A stretch of DNA of 11,205 nucleotides from Flavobacterium sp. UBA4098 (lineage in GTDB: Bacteria > Bacteroidota > Bacteroidia > Flavobacteriales > Flavobacteriaceae): assembly GCA_002382495.1 (NCBI GenBank), contig DFXW01000039.1, forward strand, positions 23,940 through 35,144, read 5' to 3'. The notes beneath the pieces were generated by a model. It ran no database searches. It saw only the letters and a list, made by a program, of their open reading frames with translations, and was not told the origin of the DNA. The translations under genes were made by a program, and so were the position numbers. Numbering within the stretch: the stretch's first letter is position 1; each line of letters opens with the position of its first letter. Below are positions 1 through 5,141 of this stretch, in pieces.

Positions 1-245
1 CACTTCGCCCTAAATCAAGGTACGCCAAAGGCGGTCCTTTATTATTTCCCCGCCGTGCTACGCTCGCATCATTACGCTCCACTACGTAAACTCCGCTGCG
101 CTCACATCCTGCGGTGGCTGTTCGATTGCCGCAACCCCGCCACTGCGCTCCTCGAAAAAGCTACTTCCGCTACCGCTACAGTTCCTTTTCTGCGGTGCTT
201 GGGGGTGTTTATTACCCCAGTCGTATAGCAGAATAATATTCAGTT

Positions 246-402
246 CTTTGAAAAGAAAAAGAAAAAAAGGCAGCTAAACTAGCGTGCAGTCCTCACTCCC
301 AGTCGGGTTTCACCTAATAAAAATCAGGCTCGCCCTCCGTTCCCGTTCGTCCTTTCCGCTATATCGAGTGCTTTCTTTTTTTCTCTTTTTTCTTTTCAAA
401 AG
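246..402. repeat. Imperfect inverted repeat of purine/pyrimidine tracts
   Basis: The left arm (246-270) begins CTTTGAAAAGAAAAAG. The right arm (371-402), read on the minus strand, begins CTTTTGAAAAGAAAAAAG. The arms match along most of their length with a few single-base insertions and enclose about 100 bases of GC-richer sequence. It may be a fold-back structure or the ends of a small element. Low-complexity A/T tracts could also produce such a match by chance. Confidence 0.4.
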
Positions 403-408
403 CAGATA

Positions 409-440
409 ATAAAAAAGCCAAATCTCACGACTTGGCTTTA
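409..440 (-). terminator. Rho-independent terminator of the four-gene minus-strand operon
   Basis: On the minus strand, AAAGCCAA (439-432) pairs with TTGGCTTT (421-414) around a 10-base loop, and the sequence then runs on in T residues. It lies about 40 bases beyond the last stop codon of the operon (479-481), where a transcript end is expected. Confidence 0.75.
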
Positions 441-444
441 ATTC

Positions 445-479
445 GTTTGACCCAAAGGTCACCACAACAAGGGTCAAAC
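445..479 (-). repeat. Perfect 9-bp inverted repeat at the operon's 3' end
   Basis: GTTTGACCC (445-453) and GGGTCAAAC (471-479) are perfect inverted copies separated by 17 bases. The right arm touches the stop codon of the 58-codon gene (479-481). In RNA this forms a hairpin directly upstream of the terminator. It could protect the 3' end or be a protein-binding dyad; the sequence does not decide. Confidence 0.6.
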
Positions 480-655
480 TAGGAATCCGACTTTTTAATA
501 AATAGTTTAAGCACTAGCGAAAGTAAAAAACTCACAATAGCACCAATAGCAGCTAAAATCACCGTCTTGAAGACGTCTTCCGAGCTGAGGTTGGGCAATA
601 CACTCAAAAAAGTGCCGCCTGCCGTACCTCTCAAGGTCAAATTAGTGTGATTCAT
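479..655 (-). CDS. Small single-span membrane protein, 58 aa, last gene of the cassette
   Basis: Reading the minus strand from the ATG at 655-653 gives 58 codons, then TAG. The protein starts MNHTNLTLRGTAGG. It has one hydrophobic segment at about residues 31-52 (TVILAAIGAIVSFLLSLVLK) followed by a short basic tail containing KK. The gene overlaps the end of the 74-aa gene by 14 bases in another frame, which suggests translational coupling. It sits before the hairpin and terminator that end the operon. The charge pattern suggests a cytoplasmic C-terminus. I do not recognise a family. A holin-like or toxin-like role is imaginable from size and topology only. It could be spurious, but the overlap, membrane segment and terminator position argue for a real gene. 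Confidence 0.6.
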   Translation of the reverse strand: MNHTNLTLRGTAGGTFLSVLPNLSSEDVFKTVILAAIGAIVSFLLSLVLKLFIKKSDS

Positions 656-866
656 GCTCGGCTTCGTTTAAAGTCGTGACCTGACTGACCGCCGAGACCA
701 CGCTGCCTATAACAGCCAGATAACCTCCTATCGAGGTGATTACGACCGGTAGTGCAAAAGGTGTGGCCAAAATAGTACCGCCTACAGCCGCTAATCCCAA
801 TCCAATAGATCGAAGTACTTTGAAAAATTTAGGTGTCGGAGCTTTCACTCGTTGAATGAGATTCAT
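642..866 (-). CDS. Small two-span membrane protein, 74 aa
   Basis: The protein has a basic N-terminus (MNLIQRVKAPTPKFFKVLR). A glycine- and alanine-rich hydrophobic stretch at about residues 21-63 follows and can form two membrane helices with a turn near the PFALP at 36-40. The tail is short and acidic and rich in His (EAEHESH). This hairpin layout is common in small flavobacterial proteins of unknown function. The gene lies 12 bases after the DUF5675-like gene and overlaps the 58-codon gene by 14 bases, so it is the third of four genes in one operon. Two small membrane proteins beside a possible wall-acting protein recall phage lysis modules, but no sequence motif proves this. No named family recognised. 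Confidence 0.7.
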   Translation of the reverse strand: MNLIQRVKAPTPKFFKVLRSIGLGLAAVGGTILATPFALPVVITSIGGYLAVIGSVVSAVSQVTTLNEAEHESH

Positions 867-878
867 CTGATTTAAGTT

Positions 879-1274
879 TTAAGATTGTACAATCAATACA
901 ACAGTTTCTTTGACATCCAAGTGGCCATTTACCAGCTTTTTTAAGGAGCCAAAAGCCTGTTGCGACAAAAGTCCTCTTCCTGGACCCGAAAGAGTTGTTA
1001 CGGGAGCGATACAGCCGTTCAATTCCCGCAAAGCATTATTGGCGGGGTGAAACAAAATATATGTTCTGTTCCTCACTCCCACTACTTCCAAATGCCATCG
1101 GAATTTAGGAGCATACCGCTTGCGTAACAAGTATTTCCCTTCTGGAATACACGACACCCTTTTCTTGTTATTTTTCCAAGGGAGTTCAATGGTATTACAA
1201 ATGAACCGCCCCTCCATAGCGAGTGTACCGTTGGTTCCCGAAGGGAAATAAGTTCTTGTTAACACTAAAACCAT
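879..1274 (-). CDS. DUF5675-like protein, 131 aa
   Basis: The function of this family is unknown. The features that point to DUF5675 are E30-L-P-W, the C42-I-P-E-G motif followed by a tyrosine, F75-H76-P-A-N79, and G87-C88-I89. The paired H..N and GCI motifs recall the HG...GC active-site layout of L,D-transpeptidases (YkuD fold). That is only a resemblance, and enzymatic activity is inference. No signal peptide or membrane segment is present. The length is close to that expected for a single-domain member. Its ATG directly follows the TAG of the upstream 251-aa gene with no spacer, and the 74-aa membrane protein follows after 12 bases, so all are probably translated from one mRNA. The family name is from memory; that it is a conserved gene is much surer than its role. 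Confidence 0.75.
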   Translation of the reverse strand: MVLVLTRTYFPSGTNGTLAMEGRFICNTIELPWKNNKKRVSCIPEGKYLLRKRYAPKFRWHLEVVGVRNRTYILFHPANNALRELNGCIAPVTTLSGPGRGLLSQQAFGSLKKLVNGHLDVKETVVLIVQS

Positions 1275-2030
1275 CTATAGTCCACTCACTTGAACTAACG
1301 ATATCGGGTTGAAAGCCCCATTTTTAAGTGGGTACTTTGCCCCATTTACCTCTTGGTAAAATTCCACTCCTAAAGCCAAAAACAACGGTTTGGTGCTATT
1401 AGGAGTCACTGGATTGACATGGTTGATCACCTCAGTAGCAGTAGCATCCCAAGCTAAAATTGCCGTCTCCGAACTGCTGCTCACAAAAGTTTCTGCCTCA
1501 AAATCGACCTCCGCCCCCGCAGATACAATTTTAAAATGCGTAGTCCCTCCAGGTGCAGCAATCATATTCAACGGAATGAAAGAAGCCATATCTAGCATGA
1601 TTTCGCCAGCTACTCTATCGATTGTTCCCGTAAAAGGAGCAAACAAAGTAGTGCCTAGTTTCCCACCGATATTGAATTCAAATCCCTGTAAGAGTTCTGC
1701 CTCACCGTCAATAACATTGCGCAGCCCTCTTTCGTTGGTTTGATCCGCCTGAATCACTTTGATCATTGACTGCGTCAATCGGCTCACCATTCTACCATCG
1801 GCAGAATTCAAGAGTAAAGTTCGTAAAGCAGTACGCAAGGTTTTCCCTGCTTTGCCTGCTCTCCCAAATTCCGAACCGTTCTCTCGGGTGCGTTGAAACG
1901 CAGGATCACTCGCAATTCGATTGGCTTCAATACCGCCTTTTTCGCGTGCCAAATGTCCATCCTTAGTTTTATAAAAGGTAATATCCCCAATAGTCCCTTT
2001 TAATTTAATTATCCCTTTTTGTCTTGCCAT
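1275..2030 (-). CDS. Conserved Bacteroidota protein of unknown function, 251 aa
   Basis: First gene of the cassette. The N-terminus (MARQKGIIKLKGTIGDITFY) leads into a basic region with the segment FGRAGKAGKTLRTALRTLL at 55-73. The remainder looks beta-rich, with APGGTTHFKIVSAGAEVDFE at 159-178 and a C-terminal half containing KPLFLALGVEFYQEVNG. There is no signal peptide or membrane helix. I recall similar flavobacterial proteins that share the IGDITFYK start and the GRAGKAGK block, but I know no function and would not force a Pfam name; DUF6266 is a possible relative. The basic N-terminal third could bind nucleic acid or be part of an assembling particle; both are guesses. Reading frames on the opposite strand within this gene are shadows. 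Confidence 0.75.
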   Translation of the reverse strand: MARQKGIIKLKGTIGDITFYKTKDGHLAREKGGIEANRIASDPAFQRTRENGSEFGRAGKAGKTLRTALRTLLLNSADGRMVSRLTQSMIKVIQADQTNERGLRNVIDGEAELLQGFEFNIGGKLGTTLFAPFTGTIDRVAGEIMLDMASFIPLNMIAAPGGTTHFKIVSAGAEVDFEAETFVSSSSETAILAWDATATEVINHVNPVTPNSTKPLFLALGVEFYQEVNGAKYPLKNGAFNPISLVQVSGL

Positions 2031-2050
2031 AATAACCCCAAATCTTTAAT

Positions 2051-2078
2051 TAATAATACATTTTAATACTCGTAACAA
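2051..2078 (-). promoter_or_regulatory. Possible promoter of the four-gene cassette
   Basis: On the minus strand TTG (2078-2076) is followed, after 17 bases, by TATTATTA (2058-2051). This fits the flavobacterial TTG...TANNTTTG pattern at most but not all positions. It lies 20 bases or so before the first ATG of the operon. The region is AT-rich, so chance matches are common. Confidence 0.35.
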
Positions 2079-2317
2079 TCTTTTTTTACTGCAGCATTTT
2101 GATTGATTTTAAGCAAATATTATACTTAAACTCTTTATTTAAAATAAGCGATACTACCATTTGACTTATAATGACATAATTGACAGATAAAACAACAAAT
2201 GACTTCAAAAAAAATCCTCTGGTATAAGAAAGTATTAGTAAAATAGTGCTTAAATTTAGTTCCGGAATAAGAGCAGGAATAAGCCAGTCATCCCCCAATC
2301 AAAAGCATAGATAAAGT

Positions 2318-2521
2318 ATGAAAACAGTCATTAAAAGAATGTGCATCTATCCAAAGGACATACAGCGCATTACAGGCAAGAGTTACCGCCAAAGCACTAG
2401 AATATTACAGAAGTTAAGAATACACCTTAATAAGCAACAAAATGAACTCGTTAGTATAGAAGAGTTTTGCCAATACACCAGTTTAAAGTACGAACAAGTA
2501 CTACCGCTAATAATAGACTAA
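2318..2521 (+). CDS. Small helix-turn-helix-like protein, 67 aa
   Basis: A basic small protein. Residues 11-36 (YPKDIQRITGKSYRQSTRIL and following) fit a helix-turn-helix in which the second helix is rich in R, Q and S. A second short helical unit, SIEEFCQYTSLKYEQVL, spans 46-62. I recall similar small proteins in flavobacterial genomes without a defined function. Its position between the cassette and the likely attachment site, on the opposite strand from the cassette, would suit an element-encoded regulator or excisionase-type factor. This is inferred from context only. The ATG at 2318 is the only sensible start. Confidence 0.65.
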   Translation: MKTVIKRMCIYPKDIQRITGKSYRQSTRILQKLRIHLNKQQNELVSIEEFCQYTSLKYEQVLPLIID

Positions 2522-2616
2522 ACAGTACCGTTTATTGAACTAATATAGTTGCATTCTTAATTTTATTTGATTAAATTTGAGGTATCATCACAAATAGGAA
2601 ATTAAGTCCATTTTGG

Positions 2617-2636
2617 AGGGGCACAATTAGGGGCAC
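2617..2636 (+). repeat. Two direct copies of AGGGGCAC, 12 bases apart
   Basis: AGGGGCAC occurs at 2617-2624 and 2629-2636, a little more than one helical turn apart and 57 bases or more before the tRNA-like attachment core. Paired short direct repeats near an att core are the usual form of arm-type binding sites for tyrosine recombinases. No integrase gene is present in the window, so the role is inferred. Confidence 0.4.
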
Positions 2637-2692
2637 TTGAAAAAATAACCACAGTATAACACTGATAAACAGCTACATAAGGAAGGGTTAAA

Positions 2693-2709
2693 AATCCCTC
2701 TTTCTCCGC
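2693..2709 (+). other. tRNA 3'-end remnant, likely attR of an integrated element
   Basis: AATCCCTCTTTCTCCGC reads as the end of a tRNA, probably tRNA-Ser: 3' half of the T-arm (AATCCCTC), 3' acceptor strand TTTCTCC, discriminator G, then no encoded CCA. No tRNA body precedes it. The sequence just upstream (AAGGGTTAAAA) has 8 instead of 7 bases between GGG and CCC and lacks TTCG, so homology stops inside the T-loop, as it does at the far end of an element inserted into a tRNA gene. A strong terminator follows 7 bases later, as if it had belonged to the original tRNA. Confidence 0.6.
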
Positions 2710-2715
2710 AACATT

Positions 2716-2745
2716 AAACCGATTAGGCAACTAATCGGTTTTTTT
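2716..2745 (+). terminator. Strong terminator, probably of the original tRNA
   Basis: AAACCGATTAG (2716-2726) pairs perfectly with CTAATCGGTTT (2731-2741) around the loop GCAA, and a run of seven T residues (2739-2745) ends it. On the plus strand no intact gene precedes it apart from the tRNA 3' remnant, which suggests a terminator left behind by a split tRNA gene. Read on the minus strand it can also end transcription of the repeat-protein gene whose stop codon is at 2754-2752. Confidence 0.85.
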
Positions 2746-2751
2746 GTGGAA

Positions 2752-3090
2752 TCAATACATCAAATGCCTTTTGGAATTATTCCTCCATCCTGCTTGATTT
2801 TCATACGATACAAAAAATATTTTTAGATCCGCTTGGTTTTCATAATCTACAAAAAATAGCGTTTTATTAGCTTGATTTTGATAGTCTGTGAAAAACCATT
2901 TACCATCGTTTTGACCTACTTGATTGGTATACTTTACTATAAAAACTTTTAGATCCGCTTGGTTTTCATATTTTGCAACATATACTTTGACGTCGGCCTG
3001 ATTTTGATAGTTGACCGAAAATACTTTCTGGGCTTTAACTGAAATAGAAAAGAAAAAAGATAAAGCGAGAAATAAATTAAATGATTTCAT
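2752..3090 (-). CDS. Secreted repeat protein, DUF6150-like, 112 aa
   Basis: A signal peptide covers residues 1-20 (basic start, hydrophobic core LFLALSFFF, cleavage after VKA). The mature part is built from six short repeats ending in Y-x-N-Q: 28-31, 41-44, 54-57, 70-73, 83-86 and 96-99. The period is 13 residues apart from one 16-residue step in the middle that contains the insertion GQNDGK. Each unit alternates hydrophobic and charged residues (LKVFIVKY), as expected of stacked beta strands. At the DNA level this is a 39-base tandem repeat. I assign it to DUF6150-type proteins from memory; function is unknown, and the location is periplasmic or outside the cell. It is divergent from gcvT. 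The terminator at 2716-2745 can end it. Confidence 0.8.
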   Translation of the reverse strand: MKSFNLFLALSFFFSISVKAQKVFSVNYQNQADVKVYVAKYENQADLKVFIVKYTNQVGQNDGKWFFTDYQNQANKTLFFVDYENQADLKIFFVSYENQAGWRNNSKRHLMY

Positions 3091-3161
3091 ATGCTAATTG
3101 TATTTAAAATTCAGATTAAAATTACTTAAAAATTGCTATCAAAATCCGTTTCGCTTATTTT

Positions 3162-3191
3162 TTGCCACTCCATAAAAAAGCAATAAATTAG
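3162..3191 (+). promoter_or_regulatory. Probable gcvT promoter
   Basis: TTG (3162-3164), a 19-base spacer, then TAAATTAG (3184-3191), which differs from the flavobacterial TANNTTTG at one position. It would start transcription about 20 bases before the gcvT ATG. Confidence 0.45.
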
Positions 3192-3218
3192 CGCCATCAA
3201 AAAATTACTTCAATCACC

Positions 3219-4301
3219 ATGAAAAATACTGCTTTAACGCACATTCACGAAAATTTGGGAGCCAAAATGCTTCCGTTTGCCGGATACAATATGCCTATTC
3301 TTTACGAAGGGGTAAATGCTGAACACGAAATTGTTCGTACTGGCGTAGGCGTATTTGATGTTTCGCATATGGGAGAATTTTTACTTTCGGGAACTAATGC
3401 CTTGGCATTGATTCAAAAAGTAACTTCTAACGATGCTGCTACACTAACTATTGGAAAAGCGCAATATTCGTGTTTACCCAATGCCGATGGCGGAATTGTA
3501 GATGATTTATTGGTTTACAAAATGAAAGAAGACGAGTATCTTTTGGTGGTGAATGCTTCTAATATTGAGAAAGATTGGAACTGGATAAGCAGTCATAATG
3601 ATTTGGGAGTGGAGATGAAAAACATATCCGATGACTATTCTTTATTAGCTATTCAAGGTCCTAAAGCGGTGGAAGCCATGCAAAGATTGTCTTCATTGGA
3701 TTTGGCACAAATTGAATACTACCATTTTCAAGTTGGTGATTTTGCAGGTATCAATGACGTAATTATTTCAGCAACAGGTTATACTGGAGCTGGAGGATTT
3801 GAAATATATTGTAAAAATGCCGATGTAGAACACATTTGGAATGCTGTTTTTGAAGCTGGTAAAGCATTCAACATCCAACCGATTGGTTTGGCTGCCCGTG
3901 ATACCTTACGTTTAGAAATGGGATTCTGTTTGTACGGAAACGATATCAACGATACCACTTCGCCTTTAGAAGCGGGATTGGGTTGGATTACTAAATTCAA
4001 TAAAGAATTTACCAATTCAGCTAATTTAAAAGCGCAAAAAGAAGCGGGAGTTTCTAAAAAATTAGTGGGATTTGAAATGCAAGAACGTGCGGTGCCAAGA
4101 CACGATTACGAAATTGTAGATGCTACTGGAAATGTGATAGGAATTGTTACTTCTGGAACCATGTCGCCATCGATGAATAAAGGAATTGGTTTAGGCTATG
4201 TAAGTTCTGAATTTAGTGGTATTGATAACGATATCTATATTCGAATTCGTAAAAATGATGTACCTGCCAAAGTGGTTAAACTACCATTTTACAAAAAATA
4301 A
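3219..4301 (+). CDS. gcvT: Aminomethyltransferase, T-protein of the glycine cleavage system
   Basis: GcvT receives the aminomethyl group bound to lipoyl-H-protein, releases ammonia and passes the methylene group to tetrahydrofolate, forming 5,10-methylene-THF in the cytoplasm. Full length for the family at 360 aa. Recognisable blocks: LPFAGYNMPILYEGVNAEH at 18-36, VGVFDVSHMGEF at 43-54, GGIVDDLLVY at 91-100 with the conserved catalytic Asp in DD, the GYTGAGGFE motif at 187-195, LAARDTLRLEMG at 224-235 and the C-terminal SGTMSPSMNKGIGLGYV. The gene is monocistronic here: gcvH and gcvP are not beside it, and yebC, 57 bases downstream, has its own promoter. The ATG at 3219 matches the usual MKNTALTHIH start. 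Confidence 0.96.
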   Translation: MKNTALTHIHENLGAKMLPFAGYNMPILYEGVNAEHEIVRTGVGVFDVSHMGEFLLSGTNALALIQKVTSNDAATLTIGKAQYSCLPNADGGIVDDLLVYKMKEDEYLLVVNASNIEKDWNWISSHNDLGVEMKNISDDYSLLAIQGPKAVEAMQRLSSLDLAQIEYYHFQVGDFAGINDVIISATGYTGAGGFEIYCKNADVEHIWNAVFEAGKAFNIQPIGLAARDTLRLEMGFCLYGNDINDTTSPLEAGLGWITKFNKEFTNSANLKAQKEAGVSKKLVGFEMQERAVPRHDYEIVDATGNVIGIVTSGTMSPSMNKGIGLGYVSSEFSGIDNDIYIRIRKNDVPAKVVKLPFYKK

Positions 4302-4307
4302 CAAGGA

Positions 4308-4337
4308 TTGTAAAAACGCAAAATAATACTATTTTTG
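4308..4337 (+). promoter_or_regulatory. yebC promoter, exact flavobacterial consensus
   Basis: TTG (4308-4310), 19 bases, then TATTTTTG (4330-4337), a full match to TTG-N19-TANNTTTG. It begins within 10 bases of the gcvT stop codon and ends 21 bases before the yebC ATG, so yebC need not depend on gcvT transcription. Confidence 0.8.
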
Positions 4338-4358
4338 CACCGTTAAAAAATATTAGCA

Positions 4359-5069
4359 ATGGGAAGAGCTTTCGAATTTAGAAAAGGAAGAAAAATGAAA
4401 CGTTGGTCAGCAATGGCCAAAGCCTTTACCAGAATTGGTAAAGACATTGTAATGGCAGTAAAAGAAGGAGGACCAAATCCGGATGCCAATTCACGATTAA
4501 GAGCGGTAATACAAAATGCTAAGGCAGCCAATATGCCTAAAGATAATGTAGAACGCGCTATTAAAAAAGCAACCGATAAAGATACAGCAAACTACAAAGA
4601 GGTTTTGTTTGAAGGCTATGCTCCTCACGGAATTGCTCTTTTAATTGAAACAGCAACTGATAACAATAATAGAACTGTTGCTAATGTTCGTTCTTATTTC
4701 AACAAATGCAATGGTACCATGGGAACACAAGGTTCGGTTGAATTTATGTTCGATCATACCTGTAATTTCCGCGTGCCGAAAGATGGATTGGATCCAGAAG
4801 AATTGGAATTAGAATTCATTGATTTTGGTGCCGAAGAAGTATTTGAAGACGAAGACGGAATTTTAATCTATGCGCCTTTTGGAAGTTTTGGAACGATCCA
4901 AAAAGAATTAGAAAACAGAGGTTTAGAAATTTTATCTTCAGGATTTGAAAGAATTCCACAAATCACTAAAAAGCTAACGGAAGATCAAGTCGCTGATGTG
5001 GAAAAATTGATCGAAAAACTAGAAGAAGATGATGACGTGATGAACGTTTATCATACGATGGAAGAATAA
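4359..5069 (+). CDS. yebC: YebC/TACO1 family protein, 236 aa
   Basis: A cytoplasmic protein of the YebC/PmpR/TACO1 family. Members were first annotated as transcription regulators; later work on TACO1 and bacterial relatives points to a role in translation, including difficult stretches such as proline runs. The family is shown by the basic N-terminus (MGRAFEFRKGRKMKRWSAMA) in place of the enterobacterial HSKWANI start, the block GGPNPDANSRLRAVIQNAK at 37-55, MPKDNVERAIKKA, the YEG-like FEGYAPHGIALLIE, and the TDNNNRTVANVRSYFNK region followed by the acidic C-terminal domain. The length is normal. It has its own promoter and ends at a bidirectional terminator shared with the convergent PLP enzyme gene. 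Whether this copy acts on DNA or ribosomes cannot be told from sequence. Confidence 0.93.
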   Translation: MGRAFEFRKGRKMKRWSAMAKAFTRIGKDIVMAVKEGGPNPDANSRLRAVIQNAKAANMPKDNVERAIKKATDKDTANYKEVLFEGYAPHGIALLIETATDNNNRTVANVRSYFNKCNGTMGTQGSVEFMFDHTCNFRVPKDGLDPEELELEFIDFGAEEVFEDEDGILIYAPFGSFGTIQKELENRGLEILSSGFERIPQITKKLTEDQVADVEKLIEKLEEDDDVMNVYHTMEE

Positions 5070-5086
5070 ATTGTATATCCTATAAA

Positions 5087-5121
5087 AATAAAAAACTCTC
5101 GATTCCTCGAGAGTTTTTTTT
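5087..5121. terminator. Bidirectional terminator between convergent genes
   Basis: ACTCTCGA (5095-5102) pairs with TCGAGAGT (5107-5114) around TTCC. The stem is extended by flanking A and T runs, so both strands end in T tracts. It lies between the ends of yebC (+) and the PLP enzyme gene (-) and can stop both. Confidence 0.9.
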
Positions 5122-5141
5122 ATGTTGTAAACTTTGAAGTA

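Larger units (their letters stand above)
1..478. other. Gene-free, GC-rich left flank of the accessory region
   Basis: No convincing reading frame is seen on either strand. The first 360 or so bases are visibly richer in G and C than the AT-rich remainder of the window. They carry the word CGCTC four times (61-65, 75-79, 99-103, 146-150). A small hairpin pairs GGGGT at 202-206 with ACCCC at 214-218. An imperfect inverted repeat made of A- and T-rich tracts flanks a segment of about 100 bases. The last 70 bases hold the terminator and hairpin of the neighbouring minus-strand operon. The different base composition suggests foreign origin or a structured noncoding RNA. I cannot assign a function. 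Confidence 0.6.

Noticed and set aside
246..402. CRISPR array or terminal repeats of an insertion sequence in the GC-rich flank
   Set aside because: There are no regularly spaced identical repeats with spacers and no transposase gene; only one imperfect inverted pair is present.
1390..1966. Open frames on the plus strand opposite the 251-aa gene
   Set aside because: They lie entirely antisense to a well-supported gene, have no family features, and show composition typical of shadow frames.
2086..2298. Hydrophobic 70-aa frame on the minus strand
   Set aside because: It lies in AT-rich DNA where such hydrophobic frames arise by chance, has no recognisable motif, and occupies the probable promoter region between the cassette and the HTH gene.
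2690..2709. Complete tRNA gene
   Set aside because: Only the 3' end is present; no D-arm, anticodon arm or 5' acceptor strand (GGAGAAA) can be found upstream.
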